A stretch of DNA of 64,000 nt from Pseudomonas putida. GTDB lineage: Bacteria > Pseudomonadota > Gammaproteobacteria > Pseudomonadales > Pseudomonadaceae. The DNA is taken from assembly GCF_002741075.1 (NCBI RefSeq), contig NZ_CP016634.1, forward strand, positions 1,566,501-1,630,500, given 5' to 3'. The notes under the pieces were generated by a model. It was not told the DNA's origin and did not search any database. It saw only the letters and a list, made by a program, of their open reading frames with translations. A program made the translations under genes and the position numbers. Shown piece after piece: positions 51,573 to 60,189 of the stretch (positions are counted from its first letter, which is position 1; each line of letters opens with the position of its first letter).

Positions 51573-53903
51573 TTAGAGGTTACAACAGGCGCTTTCCCGG
51601 GCGCCGCTGAAGGGGGGGTACTCCAACAATTGCACTGGCGAAAGGGGCCGGCTGAAGTGGTAGCCCTGGGCGGTGTCGCATCCGGCAAGCTTCAGGCACA
51701 CGACCTGTTCGCGGGTCTCCACGCCCTCGGCGATCACCTCCAGGCCCAGGCGTTTGGCCAGGATGATGGTGGACGAGACGATCGGGCTGTCGTCGTGGCT
51801 GTTGCACAAGGGGGCGATCAAGGCGCGGTCGATCTTGAGCTTGGTCAGTGGTAACGATTGCAGATGGGCAAAGCCGGCATAGCCTCGGCCGAAGTCGTCC
51901 AGGCTGATGCCCAGGCCCGCCCGGCGCAGGCGGTGCAGGTGCTCCAGCGCGGTGCCTTCGGGGTCGAGCACGGTGGTTTCGGTGATTTCCAGCTCCAGCT
52001 GGTGCGCGTCGATGGCATGGTGGCACAGCTCGGCCAGCAGGCGCTCGCTGAAGTCCGTCTGGCGCAGTTGCAGGGCCGAGACGTTGACCGCCAGACGAGC
52101 ATCTCGGCCTTGTGCCTGCCACCGGGCGAGTTCTTCGCAGGCAAGACGCAGGACCTCCCAGCCCAGCTCGACGATGAAACCACTGCGCTCGGCCATGTCG
52201 ATGAAGCGATCAGGGTACAGCAGGCCGAACTCAGGGTGGTTCCAGCGCACCAGCGCTTCGTAGCCCTGCACTTTGAGGGTGTCGAGGCGAATCTGGGGTT
52301 GGTAGTGGAGGAGGAACTGGCGTTCGGCCAGGGCGATACCGAAGGCTTGTTCGAGGGTGAAGGCCTGGATATCGGACACGTTCAAGGACGGGTCGAAGAA
52401 GCGGTACTGGGCACGTCCGGCCTGCTTGGCCGAGTACATCGCGGCATCGGCGCAGCGGATCAGCGTGTCGATGTCCTGACCGTCACGCGGGCAGATACTG
52501 ACCCCGACGCTGGGGCTGGTGTTGACCTCCTTGCCGTCCAGGGCATAGGTGGCCGACAGCTTGCCCACCAGTTCGCGCACCCAGGTGTCGATCTGTTCCT
52601 CATCGCGCTCGCCGGCCAGCAGCACCACGAACTCGTCCCCACCAAAGCGCGAGGCCTCGTCGCCGGGATCGAGCAGGCGCTGGATCCGCCCAGCCACGGC
52701 CTGCAGCAGCAGGTCGCCAATCTTGTGGCCCAGGGAGTCGTTGATCGACTTGAAGCGGTCCATGTCGATGAACAGGATCGCCATCAGCTGGCGCCTGCCC
52801 CGTTGCCGGGCCAGGGCATGGGTCGCCACTTCGACGAACTGCCGGCGATTGTGCAAACCGCTCAGATGGTCGGTTGCCGCTGCGTGGCTGCTGCGTCGAT
52901 GCTCATCCTCCAGGCGACCGATCAGTTGCTGGTTGACCTGCTGGGCATGTTCCAGAGCACTGAACGCCTCTTGGCGCTTGCCTAGCAGGCGCAGGCTCCA
53001 GGCGAGGCTGGCGAGGATCATCAGGGTCATGCTCAGGTTCAGCCAGAACTGGCGGGCGTAGGTCAGCGCCGAAGGGGCGAGGATTTCATCGTGCTGTTGG
53101 CTTACCACCACGCTGAAGCCTCGGTTGGCCACGCGACGGTACAGGCTCTGGTAGGCGCCTTCGACGCTGTACTGAGTGAGCAACCCGGCCTCGTCACCGG
53201 TTTCGGGCAGGTTCGGCATCAACCGGTCGCCGGCCATCACCACGCCGTTGGAGTCGATGCGCAGGCGCTCCTGGCCATCATCCTGGAGCAGGCGCATCAG
53301 CCCGGTGCGGCCAAGGTCGATGTGCTGGAGCAGAACGGCGAGATAGCCGACGTCCAGTTGCACCACCAGGATGCTGTCGATCTCCCGCCCGCGTACATCG
53401 GTCAGCGGCAAAATGAAGGGCAGCCGCCAGCTGGGCCGGGGCGGTGGGGTGTCGGCAGGGGCGATGTGGGGCATGAAAGGTTTGAAACCATCGTGGGAAA
53501 CCCGCACCTTGAGCTGGTCAAGCCAGTCCTGGGGCAGGGCCTGGGGTTCGTCGGCATGACTGGAACAGAGCAGCCGACCCTGGCGGTCATACAGGCTCAT
53601 GCGCTTGAACGCCGGGTCTTCGGCGAGGATGCGCGCCAGGCTCAGGTTGCCCTGTCTCAGGGATTTCATGTCGTCCTGGGTCACCCGGCCCACTGCTTGG
53701 GCGCGGTCGACCAGCTGGCGCAAGTTCTGTGCGACGATGCTGGCCAGGTTCATGTGCTCGGCGGCCTTGGCCGACAGCGCATCCTGGCGCGAAGCGGCCT
53801 TCTGGGTGACGTGCAGCCCCCACAGGAAGGCGAGGGTGATGGCGCAGAGCGTCAGTATCAGCAGGGGAAGCAGCCCTGCGGACGATAAGAAACGGCGAAT
53901 CAC
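51573..53903 (-). CDS. Membrane GGDEF-EAL cyclic-di-GMP protein
   Basis: The 776-residue product (GTG start at 53903) has a membrane helix at residues 10-33, a periplasmic sensor of about 260 residues resembling a double-PAS (dCache) domain, a second helix near 295-318, then GGDEF and EAL domains. The cyclase site is intact (RFGGDEF, about residue 420), but the inhibitory I-site, normally RxxD five residues upstream, reads DPGD. The phosphodiesterase side is complete: 'GYEALVRWNHP', 'AVNVSALQ', 'LEITETT', 'LDDFGRGYAG', 'LKIDRAL', 'AEGVET' and 'QGYHFSRPL'. It may make and/or degrade c-di-GMP in response to an extracellular ligand. An open frame extends to 53999 but has no membrane signal, so GTG was chosen. 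Confidence 0.85.
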   Translation of the reverse strand: MIRRFLSSAGLLPLLILTLCAITLAFLWGLHVTQKAASRQDALSAKAAEHMNLASIVAQNLRQLVDRAQAVGRVTQDDMKSLRQGNLSLARILAEDPAFKRMSLYDRQGRLLCSSHADEPQALPQDWLDQLKVRVSHDGFKPFMPHIAPADTPPPRPSWRLPFILPLTDVRGREIDSILVVQLDVGYLAVLLQHIDLGRTGLMRLLQDDGQERLRIDSNGVVMAGDRLMPNLPETGDEAGLLTQYSVEGAYQSLYRRVANRGFSVVVSQQHDEILAPSALTYARQFWLNLSMTLMILASLAWSLRLLGKRQEAFSALEHAQQVNQQLIGRLEDEHRRSSHAAATDHLSGLHNRRQFVEVATHALARQRGRRQLMAILFIDMDRFKSINDSLGHKIGDLLLQAVAGRIQRLLDPGDEASRFGGDEFVVLLAGERDEEQIDTWVRELVGKLSATYALDGKEVNTSPSVGVSICPRDGQDIDTLIRCADAAMYSAKQAGRAQYRFFDPSLNVSDIQAFTLEQAFGIALAERQFLLHYQPQIRLDTLKVQGYEALVRWNHPEFGLLYPDRFIDMAERSGFIVELGWEVLRLACEELARWQAQGRDARLAVNVSALQLRQTDFSERLLAELCHHAIDAHQLELEITETTVLDPEGTALEHLHRLRRAGLGISLDDFGRGYAGFAHLQSLPLTKLKIDRALIAPLCNSHDDSPIVSSTIILAKRLGLEVIAEGVETREQVVCLKLAGCDTAQGYHFSRPLSPVQLLEYPPFSGARESACCNL

Positions 53904-54125
53904 TGCTGAAGTTCCCGACCCTGGGTAGTGCCCGGAAAATACGACAGAAAGATGACAGCTGCATGACTGGTGGCACATGGCCTTTACTTGCTGGCGCACC
54001 GCAAGTCGTGTGCGGCAATGGCACCCAGTTGGCTGGACTAGACTGCCCGATTGACCTCAGAAAGGCTCGCCCGGCGGGTCTTCTGGCAGGGACTCTCACC
54101 GACACCACGCCTGTTGGAGGATGCC

Positions 54126-55001
54126 ATGACACACTCGCACGATGACAAACGCCCGACACCAGACCCGGCCGAGGACAACGCGTTTTTCCCCTCGCCCTAC
54201 TCACTGAGCCAGTTCACCTCGCCCAAGTCCGACCTCAGTGGTGCCGACTACCCCCGGCCTTACACGGGAGGCCGCTGGAAGGTGCTGATGATCGGCGCTG
54301 ACGAGCGCTACCTGCTCACTGACAACGGCACGATGTTCTCCACCGGCAACCACCCGGTGGAAACCCTGCTGCCGATGTATCACTTGGACAAAGCTGGCTT
54401 TGCCTTCGATGTGGCGACTTTGTCCGGCAATCCGGTGAAGTTCGAGTTCTGGGCGATGCCTTCGGAGGATGCCGAGGTCAAAGGCCTGTATGAGCGCTAC
54501 CGCGATGCCTTCAAGCGGCCGCTCAAGCTCGCTGAGGTGATCGAGCGCGCGTTGGGCCCGGATTCGGACTACATCGGCGTGTTCATCCCGGGTGGCCATG
54601 GTGCGTTGATCGGCCTGCCCGAAAGCCAGGATGTCAAGCAAGTCCTGCAATGGGCGGCCAAACAAGACAAGTTCGTCATTTCCCTGTGCCATGGCCCGGC
54701 GGCGTTTCTCGCCGCAGGGCTTGGCGAGACGCGGGAAAGCTGTATCTACAACGGCTACCGCATCTGCGCCTTCCCGGACGATCTGGATGCCAAGACCCCG
54801 GACATCGGCTACATGCCCGGGCACCTGACCTGGAAGTTCGGTGAGCAGCTCAAGGCCCTGGGGGTGGAGATCGTCAACCAGGATATTTCCGGCGCCACCC
54901 TGCAGGACCGCAAGCTACTGACCGGCGACAGCCCGCTGGCCGGCAACGCACTGGGCAAGCTGGCGGCTGCGGCGCTGCTCAAGGAAGTCGGCGCCGGCTG
55001 A
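54126..55001 (+). CDS. hchA: Hsp31/HchA chaperone, glyoxalase III (DJ-1/PfpI superfamily)
   Basis: The 291-residue protein matches E. coli Hsp31 (283 residues). The N-terminal segment contains '[24 protein letters not shown]' and '[30 protein letters not shown]' (acidic residue Glu79). The nucleophile elbow '[11 protein letters not shown]' holds Cys188 and His189, aligned with Cys185/His186 of HchA. It acts as a holding chaperone and converts methylglyoxal to lactate without glutathione. GGAGG lies 5 bases before the ATG at 54126. It is a single gene, converging with the quinone oxidoreductase. Confidence 0.9.
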   Translation: MTHSHDDKRPTPDPAEDNAFFPSPYSLSQFTSPKSDLSGADYPRPYTGGRWKVLMIGADERYLLTDNGTMFSTGNHPVETLLPMYHLDKAGFAFDVATLSGNPVKFEFWAMPSEDAEVKGLYERYRDAFKRPLKLAEVIERALGPDSDYIGVFIPGGHGALIGLPESQDVKQVLQWAAKQDKFVISLCHGPAAFLAAGLGETRESCIYNGYRICAFPDDLDAKTPDIGYMPGHLTWKFGEQLKALGVEIVNQDISGATLQDRKLLTGDSPLAGNALGKLAAAALLKEVGAG

Positions 55002-55016
55002 GCATGAGGCTTGGGC

Positions 55017-56021
55017 TCAGGCGTCGACGGTCAGCACCACCTTGCCCATGTGCTGACGGTTTTCCATCAAGGCGTGGGCCTGGGCGGCGTCGGCCAGGGC
55101 GAAGGTGCGGAAGATCAGTGGCTTGACCGCGCCACTGCGCACATGGGGCCAGACGTGTCGTTGCAGATCGGCGATGATTTGCGCCTTGTCGTCGGCGCTG
55201 CGCGCGCGCAGGGTCGAGCCGATGTGGGTCAGGCGCTTGACCAGCATCGGGAACAGGTCAAGCTGTGGCGCCGGGCCCTTGATGACGCCGATCTGCACGA
55301 TGCGGCCGTTCATGGCGGCGGCCTGGAAGTTACGCGCGACATAGTCGCCGGCGATGATGTCGACGATCACGTCCACACCCTGGCCCTCGGTATGGCGCTG
55401 AACCTGCTCGACGAAGTCCTGGCGGTTGTAGTCTATCGCCACGTCGGCGCCCAGGGCCTGGCTGGTCGCTTGCTGTTTAGGGTTGGCGACGGTGGTGAAG
55501 ATCCGCGAGGCGCCAAGTGCTTTGGCCAGCATCGTCGCGGTGGTGCCGATGCCGGACACGCCACCGTGGATCAGCACCGACTCGCCGGCCTTGAACCCGC
55601 CACGCTGGAACAGGTTGACCCAGACCGTCATGAACGTCTCGGGCAGGGCGGCGGCTTCGACCATCGTCAGGCCCTCGGGTAGGTGCAGGGTGGTACGCTC
55701 GTCGGCCACGGCGTATTCGGCGTAGCCGCCGCCGGTCACCAGGGCGATCACCGGATCGCCGACGGCAAAGCCTTTGACTTCACTCCCGAGGGCGACGACG
55801 TCGCCTGCGATCTCAAGGCCTGGAATGTCCGAAGCGCCTGCGGGCGGGTCGTACAGGCCCTTGCGCTGGAGCAGGTCCGGGCCATTGACGCCGGCGGCGC
55901 GGACCTTGATCAGGACTTCGCGCGGGGCAGGCTCGGGAATGGCCCGACGGCTAGGTTGGAGGACATCGGGGCCACCGGGTTGGGTGATCTCGATGGCGGT
56001 CATGCTGGAAACGTTGTTCAT
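55017..56021 (-). CDS. NAD(P)H quinone oxidoreductase, zinc-independent MDR family
   Basis: The 334-residue protein is a medium-chain dehydrogenase lacking zinc ligands. It has 'MTAIEITQPGGPDVLQPSRRAIPEPAPREVLIKVRAAGVNGPDLLQRKGLYDPPAGASDIPGLEIAGDVVALG', the NADPH site 'SVLIHGGVSGIGTTATMLAKALGASRI', and 'GADVAIDYNRQDF'. This matches PIG3/QorA-like quinone oxidoreductases (TIGR02824 type). It probably reduces quinones in stress. The start at 56021 is preferred (AAGGG at -13), with ATG 56003 also possible. It diverges from the LysR gene at 56155 over 133 bp, which may regulate it. Confidence 0.88.
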   Translation of the reverse strand: MNNVSSMTAIEITQPGGPDVLQPSRRAIPEPAPREVLIKVRAAGVNGPDLLQRKGLYDPPAGASDIPGLEIAGDVVALGSEVKGFAVGDPVIALVTGGGYAEYAVADERTTLHLPEGLTMVEAAALPETFMTVWVNLFQRGGFKAGESVLIHGGVSGIGTTATMLAKALGASRIFTTVANPKQQATSQALGADVAIDYNRQDFVEQVQRHTEGQGVDVIVDIIAGDYVARNFQAAAMNGRIVQIGVIKGPAPQLDLFPMLVKRLTHIGSTLRARSADDKAQIIADLQRHVWPHVRSGAVKPLIFRTFALADAAQAHALMENRQHMGKVVLTVDA

Positions 56022-56154
56022 GGGTGCTGTGCCCTTGTGAGGTGAAGGTTCGCCGCGTTGACGACTTGCCCCAAGGGTACGGAACCTGCAGACCCTGGGC
56101 GCGCGGCGATTTCGCGGCGCCCTGTTGCAGATGTGCTGTGAGGAAAGACCTTCG

Positions 56155-57021
56155 ATGAATTGGGATGACGCAAGGATCCTGCTGGCCCTGGGCCGCGAAC
56201 AGACATTGCGCCGCGCCGCGCGCGTGTTGCGGGTCGATCAGGCCACCGTGGGCCGACGCATTGCCGCGATGGAGGCTGACCTGGGATCGACCCTGTTCCT
56301 GCGCACCCCCGCGGGCTATCAACTGACCGCCATTGGCGAGGAGGCGTTCGCACTTGCCCAGAACGTCGAAAGCGCGGCGCTTGAGCTGACCCGACGTATC
56401 CGTGGCGTGGACAACGAAGGCGCCGGGGAGGTGCGCATTTCCACCACAGACTCCCTGGCCTGCGATTTCGTGATGCCGGCCCTGCGCCGGTTGCACCTGG
56501 CACACCCTGAAATCCGTGTGGTGCTGCATGGCTCTTCGGATCTGGTCAACCTGTCGCAGCGCGAGACCGATATCGCCATTCGCAATCAGCGGCCAGACAA
56601 CCCCGATCTGATTCTGCGCAAGCTGGCGAGCTGGCCGATGGGCCTGTACGCCAGCGCCGATTACCTGGCGCGCCAGGGCGAACCAGTGCCGGGCAGTGGT
56701 TTCGCCGGGCACGATTTGGTGATGTACGAGCCGTACTGGCGGGATCGGGCATTGCCGACCTTGGTCGATGAGGGGATCGACCAGGGGCGGGTGGTGGCGG
56801 CGGTCAACTCCAGCATGATGGTGCGCCGGGCCATCGCCGAAGGCTTAGGCATCGGCGAAATCCCCATCGACATGGGCGAGCGAGACGGCCTTGCGCGGAT
56901 CTGGCCGTCACGCGAGCGCAGCGCGCCTTACGAGGTGTGGATGGTCACCCATAAGGATCTGCGCCACACGGCCCGGGTTCGCCTGGTCATCGACCAGTTG
57001 GTCCGGGCCTTCGAGGGCTGA
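56155..57021 (+). CDS. LysR-family regulator
   Basis: The 288-residue protein has a LysR helix-turn-helix ('MNWDDARILLALGREQTLRRAARVLRVDQATVGRRIAAMEADLGSTLFLRTPAGYQLTAIGEEAFALAQ'). The 'NWDD...ATVGRRI..ME' pattern belongs to the LysR branch that often regulates neighbouring oxidoreductases. An AGGAAAG ribosome-binding site is 8 bases before the ATG at 56155. It is back-to-back with the quinone oxidoreductase gene, its likely target. The effector domain starts at about residue 90. Confidence 0.87.
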   Translation: MNWDDARILLALGREQTLRRAARVLRVDQATVGRRIAAMEADLGSTLFLRTPAGYQLTAIGEEAFALAQNVESAALELTRRIRGVDNEGAGEVRISTTDSLACDFVMPALRRLHLAHPEIRVVLHGSSDLVNLSQRETDIAIRNQRPDNPDLILRKLASWPMGLYASADYLARQGEPVPGSGFAGHDLVMYEPYWRDRALPTLVDEGIDQGRVVAAVNSSMMVRRAIAEGLGIGEIPIDMGERDGLARIWPSRERSAPYEVWMVTHKDLRHTARVRLVIDQLVRAFEG

Positions 57022-57024
57022 GCG

Positions 57025-57771
57025 TCAGTCTTTGAGCAGGGCGCGCAAGGCGGCCTTGGCTTCGGGGGTTTGCAGGCGCTCGACGAACAGCTGGCTTTCA
57101 CGCTCGACCGTGGCTTCGAGTTCGGCGCGGTGGGCATCTTTGATCAGTCGTTTGCTGATGAGCATGGACGCGCGAGGCATCGCCTGCAGGCGCCGGGCGA
57201 GTTTCTGCGCAGCCGCCAGGCACTGCTCGCCGTCCTCGTGCAGTTCGTTCGCCAGGCCCCAGTCCACCGCTTGTTCGCCGGTCAGCAGCTCGTTGGCCAG
57301 CAGCAGGCGAGCGGCGCGGGCATGGCCGAGCAGGCGGGGCAACAGCAGGCTGGAGCCGAACTCGGGGCATACGCCCAGCGGCGCGAAGGGCATGCGCAGT
57401 TTGGCCGAGCGGCTGACCAGCACTTGGTCGCAGTGCAGCAGCAAGGTGCTGCCGATGCCGATGGCCGCGCCGTTGACGGCGGCGATCAGCGGCTTGCTCA
57501 CGCCGATGACCACGCGCATCAGGTGAAATACCGGGCTGTCCCGGTCGCGTGGCGGGTTGTCGAGAAAGTCGCGCAGGTCGTTGCCGGCGCTGAAACACTG
57601 CGGGCCGCCGGTGAGCAGGATGACTTCGACCTGCGGGTCTTCGTCAGCCGCCAGCAACTGCTCGGCGAGCTGTTGGTACATGGCGATGTTCAGGGCGTTG
57701 AGCTTGTCCAGGCGGTTGAAGGTCAGGGTCAACAGGCCTTGGTCCAGCTCGCGTGTGATCAGGTCGTTCAT
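57025..57771 (-). CDS. Enoyl-CoA hydratase/isomerase family protein
   Basis: The 248-residue crotonase-fold protein has the oxyanion-hole segments 'CFSAGNDLRDF' and 'NGAAIGIGSTLLLHCD', followed by 'LRMPFAPLGVCPEFGSSLLLPRLLG', which carries a candidate catalytic Glu at the position used by hydratases and delta-isomerases. The C-terminal helices are 'LQAMPRASMLISKRLIKDAHR'. It could act in beta-oxidation of an unusual acyl-CoA. It is divergent from a TetR gene over 202 bp and converges with the LysR gene, separated by only 3 bp. Confidence 0.85.
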   Translation of the reverse strand: MNDLITRELDQGLLTLTFNRLDKLNALNIAMYQQLAEQLLAADEDPQVEVILLTGGPQCFSAGNDLRDFLDNPPRDRDSPVFHLMRVVIGVSKPLIAAVNGAAIGIGSTLLLHCDQVLVSRSAKLRMPFAPLGVCPEFGSSLLLPRLLGHARAARLLLANELLTGEQAVDWGLANELHEDGEQCLAAAQKLARRLQAMPRASMLISKRLIKDAHRAELEATVERESQLFVERLQTPEAKAALRALLKD

Positions 57772-57973
57772 GGCAGCCGCTTTTGTTGTTGGGGTCGGGG
57801 TTCGGGCACAAGCCGCCGTGAGGGTTTATCACGGTGCTTGGCTTGTTGTACAGTCGTTCAGCCAGACTAGTCCCCTTGTGGGGCCCCCAGTCTCCCTGGC
57901 GCAGAGAGAATGAAAATCGCCGCAGCCACAGGCGCGTGCCAACTCGATAACGCTGTTTTTTCCAGGAGCACCG

Positions 57974-58618
57974 ATGAGTCAGGAAGCCCGCTACAACCGC
58001 ATGCTGCCGGAACTGCGCAAAGCCAACCTGGTCGAGGCGACGCTGGTGTGCCTGAAACGGCACGGCTTCCAGGGCGCCTCGATTCGCAAGATCTCTGCCG
58101 AGGCGGGGGTGTCGGTGGGGCTGATCAGCCACCACTACTCGGGCAAGGACGAACTGGTGGCCGATGCCTACATGGCGGTCACCGGGCGGGTCATGGGCTT
58201 GTTGCGCGAGGCCATGGCCAAAGCTGCGCCCAATGCCCGCGAGCGGCTGTCAGCGTTCTTTCGCGCATCGTTTGGCTCGGACGTGCTCGACCCCAAGCTG
58301 CTCGACGCCTGGCTGGCGTTCTGGGGCGCGGTTAAGACGGCTGAGGCGATCAACCAGGTGCATGACCATTCCTACGGCGAATACCGCAACGAACTGAGCC
58401 AACTGTTGGCGTCACTGGCCTCGGAGGAGGGCTGGGAGGGGTTCGATGCGGACCTTGCGGCCATCAGCCTCAGTGCCTTGCTCGACGGATTGTGGCTGGA
58501 GTCCGGGCTCAACCCGGGGACGTTCTCGCCGGAGCAGGGCGTGCTGATCTGCGAGGCCTGGGTCGATGGGCTTCAGGCAGGCGGCCGACGTCGCTTCAGT
58601 ATCAGCGAGGGCTGTTGA
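57974..58618 (+). CDS. TetR-family regulator, BetI-like
   Basis: The 214-residue product has the TetR helix-turn-helix: 'LRKANLVEATLVCLKRHGFQGASIRKISAEAGVSVGLISHHYSGKDELVADAYMAV'. The C-terminal ligand domain ('RERLSAFFRASFGSDVLDPKLLDAWLAFWGAVKTAEAINQVHDHSYGEYRNELSQLL') fits the BetI_C type. BetI proper represses choline-glycine betaine genes; no bet genes are present here, so another ligand is likely. AGGAG precedes the ATG. It is divergent from the enoyl-CoA hydratase gene, its probable target. Confidence 0.85.
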   Translation: MSQEARYNRMLPELRKANLVEATLVCLKRHGFQGASIRKISAEAGVSVGLISHHYSGKDELVADAYMAVTGRVMGLLREAMAKAAPNARERLSAFFRASFGSDVLDPKLLDAWLAFWGAVKTAEAINQVHDHSYGEYRNELSQLLASLASEEGWEGFDADLAAISLSALLDGLWLESGLNPGTFSPEQGVLICEAWVDGLQAGGRRRFSISEGC

Positions 58619-58692
58619 TCGCCTGTTCAGTAACGAGTACGCTGCTGCCGCGGGTTCGATGAACAACACCTATAAAAAAGAGACAACACGCA

Positions 58693-59409
58693 ATGACGCC
58701 TCGGGTACTGATCGTCGATGACGATCCGATTATTCGCGACTTGCTGCACGCCTACCTGTCCCAGGAAGGCTATGACGTCCACTGTGCCGACACCGCCGAA
58801 CAGGCCGATGCTTTCCTCACCAGCCAGGATGTCGACCTGGTGCTGCTGGACATCCGCCTGCCGGGCAAAGACGGCCTGACCTTGACTCGTGAGCTGCGGG
58901 TGCGCTCGGAGGTCGGCATCATCCTGATCACCGGCCGCAACGACGACATCGACCGCATTGTCGGCCTGGAGTGCGGCGCCGACGACTATGTGATCAAGCC
59001 CCTCAATCCACGCGAGCTGGTCTCGCGCGCCAAGAACCTGATTCGTCGCGTGCGCCATGCTCGCGTCGCCCAACCCGCGCCAGCCTGCGTGCAGTCGCTC
59101 AAGCAGTTCGCCGACTGGGCGCTGGACACCGACCGCCGCCGCCTGATCGACCCGCGCGGCGCGGAAACCTTACTGACCCATGGCGAGTTCCAGCTGCTCA
59201 GCGTGTTCCTGCGCAACAGCGGCCACACCCTGACCCGCGACCAATTGATGGACCAGATCCGCAATCGCGAATGGGTGCCCAATGACCGCTCCATCGACGT
59301 GCTCGTCGGGCGCCTGCGGCGCAAGCTGCATGACGACCCGGCCGAGCCGCACCTGATCATCACCATTCACGGCACCGGCTATTTGTTCACTGCCAGCGTG
59401 GCGGCCTGA
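58693..59409 (+). CDS. OmpR/TorR-type response regulator
   Basis: The 238-residue protein has a receiver domain with acidic pocket 'VDDDP', phospho-acceptor Asp53 in 'VLLDIRLPGKDG', a Thr in 'ILITGRND' and Lys in 'YVIKPLNPRELVSRAKNLI'. The C-terminal winged helix ('LLTHGEFQLLSVFLRNSGHTLTRDQLMDQIRNREWVPNDRSIDVLVGRLRRKLHDDPAEPHLIITIHGTGYLF') is OmpR-type. The closest known layouts are TorR and AruR. It is followed 6 bp later by a binding protein and then by a hybrid histidine kinase, so it is the output of that relay. Confidence 0.9.
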   Translation: MTPRVLIVDDDPIIRDLLHAYLSQEGYDVHCADTAEQADAFLTSQDVDLVLLDIRLPGKDGLTLTRELRVRSEVGIILITGRNDDIDRIVGLECGADDYVIKPLNPRELVSRAKNLIRRVRHARVAQPAPACVQSLKQFADWALDTDRRRLIDPRGAETLLTHGEFQLLSVFLRNSGHTLTRDQLMDQIRNREWVPNDRSIDVLVGRLRRKLHDDPAEPHLIITIHGTGYLFTASVAA

Positions 59410-59415
59410 CCCCCC

Positions 59416-60189
59416 ATGGGCCGCTTGCGCGCGCTGGCCCTGATGCTGGTGAGCCTGCACGGCGTGGCTGGCGAGCGCATCCGCTACTGCGACTACCCGG
59501 TGTACCCGCCGATCTCCTGGAGTGACGGCCGCCAGGTCCGAGGCCTGGCGCCGACCGTGGTCCGCGAACTGTTCGGGCGTCTGGGCTACGAGGTCGAGAT
59601 CGTCGTGCTGGGCAACTGGAAGCGCTGCCTGATGGATGCAGCCGCAGGCCGGGTCGATGTGGTGCTGGCCTACAACAGCGATCAGCGCGACCAGGGCATG
59701 CGCTTTTCCAAGGTGCCGGTGCTGCGCGAGGAGGTGGCGGTGTTCGTCAACCAGCGCCGGCCGGTGCGCTTCGAGCGCCTGGACGATCTGGCCAGTTACC
59801 GGGGCGGGCTGCTCTATGGCGAAAGCTATGGGCCTGAGTTCGACCGTTTCGTGGCTCGGCATCAGAACATCGAATGGGTGTCTTCCAGCCAGCAGAACTT
59901 CGGCAAGCTGATCCGTGGCCGTATCGACTTCGTGATCCAGGAGCGACGCACCGGTGAGCTGTTCGTCGAGCACCTGCCCGGCGCCAAAGACATCCGCGCC
60001 TTGCCGCCGGCGCTGAGCGTGGACTATCTGCGCGTTGCGGTGTCCCGGCATTCCCCGTTGAGCCAGCGAATGGATGCCATTGATGCCCAACTGCGGCAAA
60101 TGACCGAGGCCGGCGAGATCCAGCGCTGGTTGGAGCAGAGCGAAGTGACCTACCGAGACATGATCAACCTGCCGGCGGACGCGCGATGA
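59416..60189 (+). CDS. Family 3 periplasmic solute-binding protein of the signalling operon
   Basis: The 257-residue product has a short signal peptide ([19 protein letters not shown]) and an SBP_bac_3 fold: '[93 protein letters not shown]', then '[19 protein letters not shown]'. It probably binds an amino acid or amine. With no ABC permease nearby, and translated between a response regulator and a sensor kinase (ATGA overlap with the kinase), it is more likely a ligand-sensing partner of the kinase than a transport component. There is no separate ribosome-binding site, so it is coupled to the regulator gene. Confidence 0.85.
   Translation: MGRLRALALMLVSLHGVAGERIRYCDYPVYPPISWSDGRQVRGLAPTVVRELFGRLGYEVEIVVLGNWKRCLMDAAAGRVDVVLAYNSDQRDQGMRFSKVPVLREEVAVFVNQRRPVRFERLDDLASYRGGLLYGESYGPEFDRFVARHQNIEWVSSSQQNFGKLIRGRIDFVIQERRTGELFVEHLPGAKDIRALPPALSVDYLRVAVSRHSPLSQRMDAIDAQLRQMTEAGEIQRWLEQSEVTYRDMINLPADAR

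Noticed and set aside
57974..58618. True BetI choline repressor
   Set aside because: The domain layout is BetI-like, but there is no betA, betB or choline transporter nearby; kept only as BetI-like TetR.
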